Shown: piece by piece, positions 22,444 through 31,021 of the stretch
Numbering within the stretch: the first letter of the stretch is position 1
Layout of the letters: each line of letters starts with the position of its first letter
NCBI GenBank assembly: GCA_902826095.1
Contig: CADEDN010000030.1
Span: 1 to 41,891 of the forward strand
Length of the DNA: 41,891 bases
Source of the DNA: an uncultured Alphaproteobacteria bacterium
Lineage (GTDB): Bacteria; Pseudomonadota; Alphaproteobacteria; Caulobacterales; Parvularculaceae
Direction: 5' to 3'
The notes under the pieces: model-generated
What the model was told of the DNA's origin: nothing
The model's database searches: none
The model's input: only the letters and a program-made list of their open reading frames with translations
Position numbers and translations under genes: made by a program

Positions 22444-24123
22444 ATGGCTGACGACGCGCCCGAACGCGAACGCATGGACTTCGACGTCGTCGTCGTCGGC
22501 GCCGGCCCGGCCGGGCTTTCGGCCGCCATCCGCTTGAAACAGCGCGCGCTGGCGGCGGGTCGGGAGCTTTCGGTCGTGCTCGTCGAAAAGGGCTCCGAAA
22601 TCGGCGCGCATATCTTGTCGGGCGCCGTGCTCGACCCGTCGGGCCTCGACGCGCTGATCCCCGATTGGCGCGAAAAGGGCGCGCCGGTGAGCGTTGAGGT
22701 CGCGTCGGAAAGCTTCAAGCTCTACGGCCCCTCAGGCGCGCTCGACCTTCCCGTGTTCGCGATGCCGCCGATGGTGAAGAACCACGGCAATTACATCGTT
22801 TCGATGGGCAATCTCTGCCGTTGGCTGGGCGGTGAGGCGGAAGCCCTCGGCGTTGAAATCTATCCCGGCATGGCGGCCTCAAAGCTCGTCTGTCGCGGCG
22901 ACGGATCAGTTGCGGGCGTCGTCGTCGGCGAAGTCGGGATCGGCAAGGACGGTCAGCCGACGGATCATTATCAGCCGGGGATGGAGCTTTGCGGCAAATA
23001 TGTCCTGATCGCCGAGGGCGCGCGCGGCTCGCTCGCCAAAGGGATCATCGAGCGCTTCGCGCTCGACGAGGGCCGCGATCCCCAGAAATACGGCATCGGC
23101 CTCAAGGAGCTGTGGGAGATCCGCCCCGATAAATCCCGCCCCGGCCACATCCAGCACACGTTCGGCTGGCCGCTTGCGAACGACGCGGGCGGCGGCTCGT
23201 TCCTTTATCATTATGACGACAACACGATCGCGCTCGGCTTCGTCGTTCATCTCAACTACAAGAATCCGCACCTTCATCCGTATGCGGAGTTCCAGAAGCT
23301 GAAGACGCATCCCGAGATCGCCGAACTGCTTGAAGGCGGCAAGCGCATCGCCTACGGCGCGCGCGCGATCACCGAAGGCGGCTTTCAGTCGGTGCCGAAG
23401 CTCGTCTTCCAGGGCGGCGCGCTGATCGGATGCGCGGCGGGCTTCGTCAACGTTCCGCGCATCAAGGGCAATCACAACGCCATGCTGACGGGGCTGATGG
23501 CGGCGGACGCGGCGTTCGACGCGATCGCCGCCGGCCGCGAGGGCGACGCGCTCGACGCCTATGAAGCGGCCTATCAGGCCTCGCCGGTCAAGCGCGAGCT
23601 CTTCAAGGCGCGCAACGCCAAGCCGCTCTGGTCGAAATTGGGCACGCTCGTCGGCGGCATCGGGCTTTCCGGCCTCGACCTCTGGACGAACACCCTCATC
23701 CCGGGATTTTCCTTCTTCGGCACGCTAAAGCACGGCAAGACCGATGCGGCGGCGACGGAGCCGGCCGTAAGGCACAAGAAGATCGACTATCCGCGGCCGG
23801 ACGGCGTCTTGACTTTTGACCGCCTGACCAATGTTTCATTTTCGGGGGCCAACCACGAGGAAAACCAGCCGGCGCATTTGCGGCTTAAGGACCCGTCAAT
23901 CCCGATCGCGCAAAACCTGCCGCGCTATGACGAGCCGGCGCAGCGTTATTGCCCGGCTGGCGTTTATGAGGTCCTGACGGAGGAAGGCGGCGCCAATCCC
24001 CGCTTCCAGATCAATGCGCAAAATTGCGTTCACTGCAAAACATGCGACATTAAGGATCCGGCGCAGAATATCGTCTGGACGACGCCCGAGGGCGGCGGCG
24101 GCCCGAACTATCCGAATATGTAG
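22444..24123 (+). CDS. Electron transfer flavoprotein:ubiquinone oxidoreductase
   Basis: A 559-residue inner-membrane-associated flavo-iron-sulfur enzyme that passes electrons from ETF (fatty-acid and amino-acid oxidation) to ubiquinone. FAD binding is shown by VVVVGAGPAGLSAAIRL (about 16-32). The membrane/quinone region lies in the middle (NVPRIKGNHNAMLTGLMAA). The C-terminal ferredoxin domain has four cluster cysteines, in RYCPAGVYEV and NCVHCKTCDIKDP. The length is normal. ATG 22444 is set by GAAGGA seven bases upstream; a more upstream TTG is open but adds an unrelated leader. Confidence 0.95.
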   Translation: MADDAPERERMDFDVVVVGAGPAGLSAAIRLKQRALAAGRELSVVLVEKGSEIGAHILSGAVLDPSGLDALIPDWREKGAPVSVEVASESFKLYGPSGALDLPVFAMPPMVKNHGNYIVSMGNLCRWLGGEAEALGVEIYPGMAASKLVCRGDGSVAGVVVGEVGIGKDGQPTDHYQPGMELCGKYVLIAEGARGSLAKGIIERFALDEGRDPQKYGIGLKELWEIRPDKSRPGHIQHTFGWPLANDAGGGSFLYHYDDNTIALGFVVHLNYKNPHLHPYAEFQKLKTHPEIAELLEGGKRIAYGARAITEGGFQSVPKLVFQGGALIGCAAGFVNVPRIKGNHNAMLTGLMAADAAFDAIAAGREGDALDAYEAAYQASPVKRELFKARNAKPLWSKLGTLVGGIGLSGLDLWTNTLIPGFSFFGTLKHGKTDAAATEPAVRHKKIDYPRPDGVLTFDRLTNVSFSGANHEENQPAHLRLKDPSIPIAQNLPRYDEPAQRYCPAGVYEVLTEEGGANPRFQINAQNCVHCKTCDIKDPAQNIVWTTPEGGGGPNYPNM

Positions 24124-24138
24124 CGCGTATTGAGGAGC

Positions 24139-25878
24139 ATGAATTTGACCTGTCGAGTTCTCGCGGCTGTCGGCGCCGCGCTGGCGATCGCCGCCTGCGC
24201 GACCGCGCCGCCGCCGTCGACCGTCGCCGGCGACTATCTTTCTGGACGCCTCGCCGCCGGTCTGAACGACATTCAGGCGGCGGCCGACAAATACGGCGCG
24301 GCGGTCGCGGCGCGGCCGGGCGAGCCCGACATTGTTCGCGGCGCGTTTCTCTATCATCTCGCGGCGGGCGAAATCGACGAGGCGAAACCCTTCGCCGAGA
24401 TCTTGGGCGCCGGCCCGGACGCCGACGGCCTTGCGGCCTTCACCCTCGCGGCGATCAAGATGAAACACGGCGATCTCGCCGGCGCGCGCGCGCTGCTCGG
24501 CGCCAAATTCGCCGACCCGTTCACGAAGTCGATCGCCATGCTCGCCGACAATTGGGCGGCGGCGGAGCTTGAAGGCCCGGACGCCGGAATCGCCGCGTTC
24601 AGCGTCGTCGACGACAAATATTTCACGGGGTTCAGTCCGACATTCAGGGCGATCCTGCTTGAAGAAAAAGGCGATATTGACGCGGCCCGCGAGGCGCATC
24701 AGCAATCGGTCGGCTCATTCGGCGGCCCGATCGGACGCGCAGCGTTCGGCGCTTTCCTCGAACGCCGCGGCGATGAGGCGGCCGCGCGGGACTTTTACGC
24801 GGCGCTCGCCAAGGAAGGGGGTCCCGCCCGCCGCCTCGCGGAAGCCGCCTTCGCGCGGCTGAAGCGCGGCGCCCCGACTAGGGCGTATACGGATGTTTCG
24901 GCGACGCAGGGGACGGCGCTCGCGCTCTATCTCTTCGCCGGCAATGTGCTTGAACAATCGGCCGGCGAACTGCGCCGCGCGGCTGACGCCGGCTTCAAGG
25001 TCGCCGAGCGGCCGTATAATCTGCCGCTCGCCCTCGCCCGGCTCGCCGTCTATCTCGATCCCGGACTTGACGACGCGCAGCGTCTTGTCGGGTCCATTCT
25101 CAACATCTACGGCAATTACGACGCGGCGCGCGCGGCTTTCGCGAAAATCGCGCCGTCGTCCCCCCATTATGAACAGGCGCAGATTGAAATCGCCGGCAGT
25201 CTCGACGCGGAAGGGCGGACGGATGAGGCGATCGCCGCGCTTCGCGCCGCGATCCGCCGCGACGACGGCGCGAACGAGGCGCGGCTGACGATCGCCGGCC
25301 TTTACGCCGGCGCCGAACGTCATGAAGAAGCCGTCAAGGCGGCTGACGCCGCGATCGCGCGATTGCCCTCGCCGCCCGACGACGACGCATGGCGCTATTT
25401 CGTCACCCGCGCTGCGTCGCTGATCGAACTCGATCAATTCGCCAAGGCGGAAATCGACCTGAAACGCGCGGTTGAGATCGCGCCGGAAGAGCCGGTGGCG
25501 CTCAACTATCTCGGCTACAGCTGGGCCGAACGCGGCGTCAATCTCGACGAAGCCTTCGCGCTGATCGAGAAAGCCGTCGCCTTGCGCCCGCAGTCCGGCG
25601 CGATCATCGACAGTCTCGGCTGGGCGCACTACCAGCGCGGCGAATACGATGCGGCGCTCCCGCATCTTGAGAAGGCGGCGGCGCTCGAACCTGGCGATCC
25701 GACGGTTACGGAGCATCTCGGCGACGTCTATTGGCGGGTCGGCCGCGTCGTCGAGGCGAAGTTTCAGTGGGAGCGGACGCTCGATCTCGAACCGACCGAG
25801 CGGCAGCGCCGGACCGTCGAGGAAAAGCTGAAATCGGGCCTCAAGCCCGAAGCGCCGCGGGCCGCCGAGAAATCATGA
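24139..25878 (+). CDS. TPR-repeat lipoprotein
   Basis: A 579-residue predicted lipoprotein, with lipobox AIAACAT near residues 15-19. It is made almost wholly of helical repeats. Clear tetratricopeptide units lie in the C-terminal third (ALNYLGYSWAERGVNLDEAF, IDSLGWAHYQRGEYDAALPH, VTEHLGDVYWRVGRVVEAKF). Such proteins scaffold envelope complexes; no partner can be named. GAGGAG sits only one base before ATG 24139, so translation might begin at the TTG two codons later (24145). The stop overlaps the ispE start (ATGA), suggesting coupling. Close pairing of this TPR type with ispE seems common in alphaproteobacteria. Confidence 0.82.
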   Translation: MNLTCRVLAAVGAALAIAACATAPPPSTVAGDYLSGRLAAGLNDIQAAADKYGAAVAARPGEPDIVRGAFLYHLAAGEIDEAKPFAEILGAGPDADGLAAFTLAAIKMKHGDLAGARALLGAKFADPFTKSIAMLADNWAAAELEGPDAGIAAFSVVDDKYFTGFSPTFRAILLEEKGDIDAAREAHQQSVGSFGGPIGRAAFGAFLERRGDEAAARDFYAALAKEGGPARRLAEAAFARLKRGAPTRAYTDVSATQGTALALYLFAGNVLEQSAGELRRAADAGFKVAERPYNLPLALARLAVYLDPGLDDAQRLVGSILNIYGNYDAARAAFAKIAPSSPHYEQAQIEIAGSLDAEGRTDEAIAALRAAIRRDDGANEARLTIAGLYAGAERHEEAVKAADAAIARLPSPPDDDAWRYFVTRAASLIELDQFAKAEIDLKRAVEIAPEEPVALNYLGYSWAERGVNLDEAFALIEKAVALRPQSGAIIDSLGWAHYQRGEYDAALPHLEKAAALEPGDPTVTEHLGDVYWRVGRVVEAKFQWERTLDLEPTERQRRTVEEKLKSGLKPEAPRAAEKS

Positions 25879-26768
25879 TTTCGGAAATCGCGCCGGCGAA
25901 GATCAATTTGTATCTTCACGTCGGCGGATTGCGCCGCGATCGGTTGCACGATCTCGAAAGCCTTTTTGTGTTCGCGGACCGCGGCGACATCCTCACCGCC
26001 GAACCCGCCCGCGATCTCGATCTGCGCCTTGTCGGACCGTTCGCGGCGCCGCTCCTTGCGGAGGCGGTCGAGAACAATCTGGTGATGCGCGCCGCACGGA
26101 TGCTGAGGGACGCAGCCGGGATCAGCGCCGGCGCGCGCCTCATTCTCGACAAGCGATTGCCAATCGCCGCCGGGATCGGCGGCGGCTCGGCGGATGCGGC
26201 GGCGGCGCTGCGCGCGCTGGTCCGTCTGTGGCGGATCGACATGTCCTTATCGGACCTCAAACGTCTCGCATTTTCTCTGGGGGCGGATGTTCCCGCCTGC
26301 CTCGATCCGCAGCCGGTCTATGTCGGCGGCGCCGGCGAACTTATTGATCCCGGCCCCTTATTGCCGCCGCTTTGGGTCTGCCTTGTCAACCCCCGCGCGC
26401 CGATGCCGACAGGTCCCGTCTTCAGGGCCTTTGACGCCGCAAATCCGGCGCCCGAGCCGCCGTTGAGGGTTCCCGTCCAGGGACCGCGTTATGCCGATGT
26501 CACACATCTTCTTGAAAACTCGCGCAACGACCTTCAGCCGATTGCCATTCGCCGCAATTGTGTGATTGAAGTCGTCCTTGAGAGGCTATCTCGCCGGCCA
26601 GGCGCGCTCGGCGCGCGCATGTCGGGCAGCGGGGCGACAGTTTTCGGGCTATTTTCTTCGCCGGGCGCGGCGGCGCGCGCGGCGCTGGCGATGGCGGGAC
26701 GGAATTGGTGGTCGATGAGCGCCCGCATTCTCGGCGCTGCTTCGCGGTCGCCGGGAGTGGTGTCTTAG
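25875..26768 (+). CDS. ispE: 4-diphosphocytidyl-2-C-methyl-D-erythritol kinase
   Basis: A 297-residue GHMP-family kinase of the MEP isoprenoid pathway. It phosphorylates CDP-methylerythritol at the 2-hydroxyl. Seen are the substrate-binding start APAKINLYLHVGG (about 5-17), the GHMP ATP loop LPIAAGIGGGSADAAAALRA (about 95-114) and the C-terminal RMSGSGATVFGLF (about 250-262). The ATG overlaps the TPR gene stop (ATGA), and the next gene starts directly after its TAG. The pathway product feeds the polyprenyl synthase and lipid-carrier enzymes encoded alongside. Confidence 0.94.
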   Translation: MISEIAPAKINLYLHVGGLRRDRLHDLESLFVFADRGDILTAEPARDLDLRLVGPFAAPLLAEAVENNLVMRAARMLRDAAGISAGARLILDKRLPIAAGIGGGSADAAAALRALVRLWRIDMSLSDLKRLAFSLGADVPACLDPQPVYVGGAGELIDPGPLLPPLWVCLVNPRAPMPTGPVFRAFDAANPAPEPPLRVPVQGPRYADVTHLLENSRNDLQPIAIRRNCVIEVVLERLSRRPGALGARMSGSGATVFGLFSSPGAAARAALAMAGRNWWSMSARILGAASRSPGVVS

Positions 26769-27887
26769 ATGTCGATGGCGGCGGCTGTGATGATCGTGTC
26801 GGCGGCGTTGATCGCCGGCGCCTTCTCTCATGCGATCGCGCGCTATGTCGCCTGGCGGAAGATTTTCCCCGATCGCCCGAACGGCCGCTCCAACCACAAG
26901 CGGCCGACGCCGCGCGCCGGCGGCTTCGCCATTTTCGGCGGATTCTTCGCGGCGATGGTGCTCTATGCGGCGTTCTTCGCGCAAAATGACGTCCCCAATC
27001 TTTATGCGCCGCTGATCGGTTTTGCGCTCGCCGCCTTCGCGTTCGGCGCGGCGGACGACGCCCGCCCGCTCGGCGCGCGCATCAAGCTCGCGGCGCAGAT
27101 TCTGATCGCGATCGGCTTTGTCGCTGTCTTCGGCGCGGTCGAGCGCGTGCCGGCGCCGTTCGTCGGCGACATCGATCTTGGCCTCGCCGCGGCGCCGCTG
27201 ACGGTGTTCTGGATCGTCGCGTTCATGAACGCCTTCAATTTCATGGACGGGATCAACGGCATCGCGAGCGCCTGCGCGCTGTTCGTCCTGTCGGCGATCG
27301 CCGTCGCCGCGGCCGGCGGCGGCGGGGCGATGTGGGCGCCGCCCGCGGTGTTTCTCGCCTGCGCGCTGTTTGGCTATCTGCCGCTCAATTTTCCGAGCGG
27401 CCGGCTTTTCATGGGCGACGGCGGCAGCCAGTCGATCGGATTCCTGATCGCCGCTTTCGCCGTCCTGACCGCGAGCGGCTCCGGCGGGCCGGTGACGCCG
27501 CTCTTCACGCCGGTCGCGTTCATGCCGTTTTTGTTCGACGTCACATTCACGCTCGTCCACCGCTTCCGCCGCAAGCGAAATTTGTTCGAAGCCCACAAGG
27601 AGCATCTTTATCAGCTCCTTGTCCGTATGGGCCGGTCGCATGAGCAGGTGACGACGCTTTATCTGACCTTGACGGTCGTCTCGACGACGGTCGCGATCGT
27701 CGCCAACGCGATGAACCCGCGCCTGCAATTCATCGCGGTGGCGCTGCTGATCGCCCTGTTCGCGCCGCTCGCCTTCGCGATTTACAAGAGGGCGAGCGCG
27801 GCCGGATTGCTCGGCGAGCCGATCGCCAAAAGGATCAGCGAACCGCCGGTCGAGCGTTCTCATCCGCTGCCGGCGGCGGCCGAATAA
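26769..27887 (+). CDS. WecA/WbpL-like polyprenyl-phosphate sugar-phosphate transferase
   Basis: A 372-residue membrane protein of the MraY/WecA superfamily with about ten hydrophobic helices. It transfers a sugar-1-phosphate from a UDP-sugar to undecaprenyl phosphate, the first step of surface polysaccharide assembly. Key motifs are RSNHKRPTPRAGG (about 41-53), GAADDARPLGARIKL (about 95-109, DDxx motif), AFMNAFNFMDGINGI (about 154-168), FMGDGGSQSIGFL (about 214-226) and AHKEHLYQLLVRMG (about 275-288). The last motif is typical of the WecA/WbpL branch rather than MraY. The substrate sugar is unknown. The ATG directly follows the ispE stop. Confidence 0.88.
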   Translation: MSMAAAVMIVSAALIAGAFSHAIARYVAWRKIFPDRPNGRSNHKRPTPRAGGFAIFGGFFAAMVLYAAFFAQNDVPNLYAPLIGFALAAFAFGAADDARPLGARIKLAAQILIAIGFVAVFGAVERVPAPFVGDIDLGLAAAPLTVFWIVAFMNAFNFMDGINGIASACALFVLSAIAVAAAGGGGAMWAPPAVFLACALFGYLPLNFPSGRLFMGDGGSQSIGFLIAAFAVLTASGSGGPVTPLFTPVAFMPFLFDVTFTLVHRFRRKRNLFEAHKEHLYQLLVRMGRSHEQVTTLYLTLTVVSTTVAIVANAMNPRLQFIAVALLIALFAPLAFAIYKRASAAGLLGEPIAKRISEPPVERSHPLPAAAE

Positions 27888-27894
27888 TATAATT

Positions 27895-28926
27895 TCAGGA
27901 AACCCGCTGCGCCGACAGCGCGGCGAGATCGCCAAGCGCGGCGGCGAACGGATTTTGCGGCGCGCGCGCAAGATCGTCGAGCGCCCTCGCCGCGTAGCGC
28001 CTTGCGCAGGCGAAAGTGTCGTCAAGCGCGCGCGTCGCGACGATCAGCCGGCGCGCCCGGTCGAAATCCTCGGGGTTCTGACGGCCTTCGGCGATCGTCC
28101 GCCGCCAGAATTCGCGGTCGGCCGGCGCGGCGCGATCAAGGGCGTAAACGACCGGCAAGGTCATCTTGCCTTCGCGGAAATCGTCGCCGACGGCCTTGCC
28201 GAGCGCTTTTTCGCGGCCGGCGTAATCGAGCGCGTCGTCGACAAGCTGGTAGGCGACGCCGAGATTGCGGCCGAAGCTTCGCATCGCGTCTTCGTCCCTT
28301 GGATCGGCGCCGGCGATGACGGCGCCCGCCTGCGCTGCCGCCGCGAACAGGGCGGCGGTCTTTGATTCAACGACCGCAAGATACATCTCGAACGTCGCTT
28401 CGAGGTTCTTCTGCGTCGCAAGCTGCAGCACTTCGCCCTCGGCGATGACGCCGGCGGCGCGCGAGAGGATTTGCAGGACCTTCAGATTGCGCGCCGAAAC
28501 CATCTGCTCGAACGCCTGCGAGAAGAGATAATCGCCGACAAGGACGCTTTCCTTGTTGCCCCAAATGACGTTGGCGGTCGCCTCGCCGCGGCGAAGGCGC
28601 GAGGCGTCGACGACGTCGTCATGGAGCAGCGTCGCGCCGTGAATGAGCTCGACGGCGGCGGCGAGCTTGATGTGATCGTCGCCCGGATAGTCAAAGAGCC
28701 GCGCCGAGGCGAGCGTCAGCAAGGGTCTTAGCCTTTTGCCGCCGGCGTTGATGAGATGGCCCGCAATCTCGCCGATCATCGGGCTTTGCGACCGCATCGA
28801 CAGCGTGATCGTCTGATTGACCGCCGTCAGGTCGTCAGCGCAAAGATCGCGCAGGCCCGCAACCGCCGCAGCAAAACTGCGCTCGCCGTCGTCTTCGCGA
28901 ACCAAGGGTGAAAGGGCGAGATCCAA
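27895..28926 (-). CDS. ispB: Polyprenyl (octaprenyl-type) diphosphate synthase
   Basis: A 343-residue trans-prenyl synthase that probably makes the ubiquinone side chain. The first aspartate-rich motif is LLHDDVVD (about 92-99) with RRGEATAN after it. The second is YQLVDDALDYAG (about 215-226), here DDALD rather than DDILD. GGKRLRP (about 53-59) is the substrate-binding start. Chain length cannot be read reliably. The start is uncertain. TTG 28926 has GAGAGG four bases upstream and gives normal family length, whereas a GTG at 29019 would add 31 residues unlike the family. It is convergent with the glycosyltransferase (seven-base gap). Confidence 0.88.
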   Translation of the reverse strand: MDLALSPLVREDDGERSFAAAVAGLRDLCADDLTAVNQTITLSMRSQSPMIGEIAGHLINAGGKRLRPLLTLASARLFDYPGDDHIKLAAAVELIHGATLLHDDVVDASRLRRGEATANVIWGNKESVLVGDYLFSQAFEQMVSARNLKVLQILSRAAGVIAEGEVLQLATQKNLEATFEMYLAVVESKTAALFAAAAQAGAVIAGADPRDEDAMRSFGRNLGVAYQLVDDALDYAGREKALGKAVGDDFREGKMTLPVVYALDRAAPADREFWRRTIAEGRQNPEDFDRARRLIVATRALDDTFACARRYAARALDDLARAPQNPFAAALGDLAALSAQRVS

Positions 28927-29025
28927 TGAACCTCTCAACGGGAGCGGAAATCTCAACGTCGCGAGATTGGGCCGCAGGGTCAAACGGGTCAAGGCGCGCC
29001 CTTGCGGCCTATTCGACACATATTG

Positions 29026-29039
29026 TTGAACACGTTCAA
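29026..29039. promoter_or_regulatory. Palindromic operator-like site
   Basis: TTGAAC and GTTCAA form a perfect inverted repeat separated by two bases, in the intergenic region between the divergently oriented polyprenyl synthase and the 65-residue protein gene. The surroundings are AT-rich for this genome. No regulator can be named. The rest of 28927-29224 shows no supportable gene. Confidence 0.3.
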
Positions 29040-29224
29040 TTTACGGTCATTGGCCATGTCGCCTCCAGCCAGGATCACGATTGGCGGAAAGCTGCGCCGG
29101 ACCGGTCTCGTCCCGCGCCGCGCCGCGATTGCGCTTTGGCGAACGGCCACTATGCTTTGAGGGGTCCGGGGCGCCGGCCGCTGTTGCCGCCGGCCGCCAT
29201 CGGCGGGCAAGGAGCGCTGAACCC

Positions 29225-29422
29225 ATGAATACGACTGCGGGCATTGTCGTCGGCCTGATTGTCGCCGGCGCCGCCGTCTCGCTGATGCGCTTTGCGCGCA
29301 GCAAGGCGAACGAGGTCCGGACCGCGATCGACGAATTGCGCGGCGCAAGCGCCCGGGCATCGGGCGAGGTCCTCGATTTCGAGCGCGATCCGTCGACAGG
29401 CGTCTATCGTCGCCGGTCATAA
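29225..29422 (+). CDS. Small single-span membrane protein, unknown function
   Basis: A 65-residue protein with one N-terminal hydrophobic helix (about residues 4-21, TAGIVVGLIVAGAAVSLM). An amphipathic, charged segment follows (RFARSKANEVRTAIDELRGA, about 22-41), then a polar tail ending in YRRRS. AAGGAGC stands about nine bases before the ATG. Codon use matches the neighbours. I do not recognise the family. Short membrane proteins of this shape occur widely in alphaproteobacteria. It precedes the exonuclease gene by 33 bases. Confidence 0.7.
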   Translation: MNTTAGIVVGLIVAGAAVSLMRFARSKANEVRTAIDELRGASARASGEVLDFERDPSTGVYRRRS

Positions 29423-29455
29423 AGCGGTTTTTTTGGAAAGCGACGCAGGAAGTTC

Positions 29456-30019
29456 TTGCGGCGCGTTTTTGCGGCGCCGGCCGCGCCTTGGAGACAAGCT
29501 CTGACGTCTGACGCTCGACAGCCAAGCCGGCGGCTCGCCTTTTTCGACTTCGAGGCCTCTGGGCTCGGCGCGCGGTCGTGGCCGATCGAAGTCGGCTGGG
29601 CCTTCGCGGACGGCGCCGGCGAATCGCTGCTGATCAGCCCGGCCCCGGAATGGTCGATGGACTATTGGGACCCCAAGGCCGAACGCCTTCACGGCATCAC
29701 GCCGCGCATGCTGAGCGATCTTGGCGTCAGCGCTGACGCTGCCTGCGACCGGATCGGCGCAGCGCTTAGCGAATGCGCCGTCTATTCCGATGCGCCGGAC
29801 TGGGACGGCTTCTGGCTGATGCGCCTTTACGACGCCGCCGGCCGCAAGCCGCAAATCAGATTGCGGGAGTTCGGCCAATTGATGCCGGACATGACGCCTG
29901 AAGCGCGCGCTTTGCTTCTTCAGCAGGCGGATCGCCTGGCGCCGCGACGCCACCGCGCGGCCGAAGATGCGCTGCATCTTGGCGCCGTCTATCGTCTGGC
30001 GACGGGCGCGGCGTCGTGA
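29456..30019 (+). CDS. DEDDh (DnaQ-like) 3'-5' exonuclease domain protein
   Basis: A 187-residue ribonuclease-H-fold exonuclease. The metal-binding DxE is in LAFFDFEASGLG (about residues 27-38). A middle aspartate lies in DAPDWDGFW (about 119-127). The third motif, HRAAEDALHLG (about 168-178), provides the His and Asp of the DEDDh class. It could trim DNA or RNA; the target is unknown. There is no ATG. TTG 29456 is supported by AGGAAG three to four bases upstream, and a CTG at 29501 is the other option. The stop overlaps the hydrolase start (GTGA). Confidence 0.8.
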   Translation: MRRVFAAPAAPWRQALTSDARQPSRRLAFFDFEASGLGARSWPIEVGWAFADGAGESLLISPAPEWSMDYWDPKAERLHGITPRMLSDLGVSADAACDRIGAALSECAVYSDAPDWDGFWLMRLYDAAGRKPQIRLREFGQLMPDMTPEARALLLQQADRLAPRRHRAAEDALHLGAVYRLATGAAS

Positions 30020-30903
30020 TTGGCGAAGGATTGGCGCCGGCGCGGCGGATGCGCGTCGCGGGCAAGGACGGCGAATTCGCGCTGCTTCGCTTTGGGCGGG
30101 AAGGGGCGCCGCCGCTTCTCTTCGCGCACGCCAACGGCTTTTGCGCTTCGGCCTATCGCCAGATGCTGGAGCAGATCGGCGCGCGCCGCGACGTCTTCGC
30201 GGTCGATCTGCGCGGGCATGGACGCACGACATTGCCGACACAAGGCGCGCAAGCGCGCCGGTTTGATCTCCATGGCGCGGATGTGTCGGGGCTGTTGACG
30301 ACGCTCGGCGCGCATGTCGGGCGAGGGTTGAAATGGACGCTTTCGGGGCACAGCCTCGGCGCCGTCGCGGCGACGCTCGCCGCCGTCGGCCGGGACGATG
30401 TCGCCGCGATCCGCCTTGTCGAGCCCGTCGCCCCGCCGCCGATCTGGCGGACTTTGGCGCGCTCGCCCTTTTGGCCGATGGTCGCCGAGCGCGTTCCGAT
30501 TGTCGCCGGCGCCCGCCGGCGGCGGCGAATGTGGAGCAGTCGGGCGGACGTCCTTGCGAGCTATGCGGGCAAGCCGTTTTTTGCAGGCTGGGCGCGCGGC
30601 GTTCTCGAGGATTATCTGGCTGACGGCCTCAAGAAAGAAGGCGGCGGCGTCGCGCTTTCCTGCGCGCCGGACTGGGAGGCCGGCAATTTCGCGGCGCGCC
30701 CCGCCGATTTCTTTGGCGCGATCGCGAAGGCGCCGGCGCCCGTCGCCGTGCTCGCGGCCCGCCATCCCTCGTCGACGACGGCGGCGGCGTCGATCCGGCG
30801 ATTGCGGCGGCTTGGCGCTGTTGTCGACATGATCGAGGGCGTATCGCACCTTGCGCCGTTCGAGGCGCCGGCTGCGGCGGCCGGATTTCTGGCGCCCGAA
30901 TGA
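30016..30903 (+). CDS. Alpha/beta hydrolase
   Basis: A 295-residue alpha/beta-hydrolase-fold enzyme. The oxyanion region is FAHANGFCAS (about 36-45). The nucleophile elbow is LSGHSLGAVAAT with S113. The catalytic histidine is in GVSHLAPFEAP (about 277-287). The aspartate is probably in the strand before VVDMIEG. HANGF is typical of a large group of uncharacterised alphaproteobacterial esterase-like hydrolases; the substrate is unknown. GTG 30016 overlaps the exonuclease stop, so expression is probably coupled. A strong terminator follows at 30912. Confidence 0.86.
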   Translation: MIGEGLAPARRMRVAGKDGEFALLRFGREGAPPLLFAHANGFCASAYRQMLEQIGARRDVFAVDLRGHGRTTLPTQGAQARRFDLHGADVSGLLTTLGAHVGRGLKWTLSGHSLGAVAATLAAVGRDDVAAIRLVEPVAPPPIWRTLARSPFWPMVAERVPIVAGARRRRRMWSSRADVLASYAGKPFFAGWARGVLEDYLADGLKKEGGGVALSCAPDWEAGNFAARPADFFGAIAKAPAPVAVLAARHPSSTTAAASIRRLRRLGAVVDMIEGVSHLAPFEAPAAAAGFLAPE

Positions 30904-30911
30904 TTCTTGTC

Positions 30912-30940
30912 GGGCGGCCTTGGACGGCGCCGCCCTTTTT
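30912..30940 (+). terminator. Rho-independent terminator after the hydrolase
   Basis: A seven-bp stem, GGGCGGC (30912-30918) with GCCGCCC (30929-30935), a ten-base loop, then five T's. It begins eight bases after the hydrolase stop and separates it from sapC. Confidence 0.9.
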
Positions 30941-31021
30941 GCTAAGGCGACGCGCGACTTCGCCGGACGGTCCGGCCGCAGGCGACGGAAGCCGCTTCAA
31001 AAGTTGATTTTCGAGGAATTT

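Noticed and set aside
24139-25878. The TPR lipoprotein as TadD of the pilus locus
   Set aside because: It is about 6 kb away, coupled to ispE rather than to tad genes, and far longer than typical TadD.
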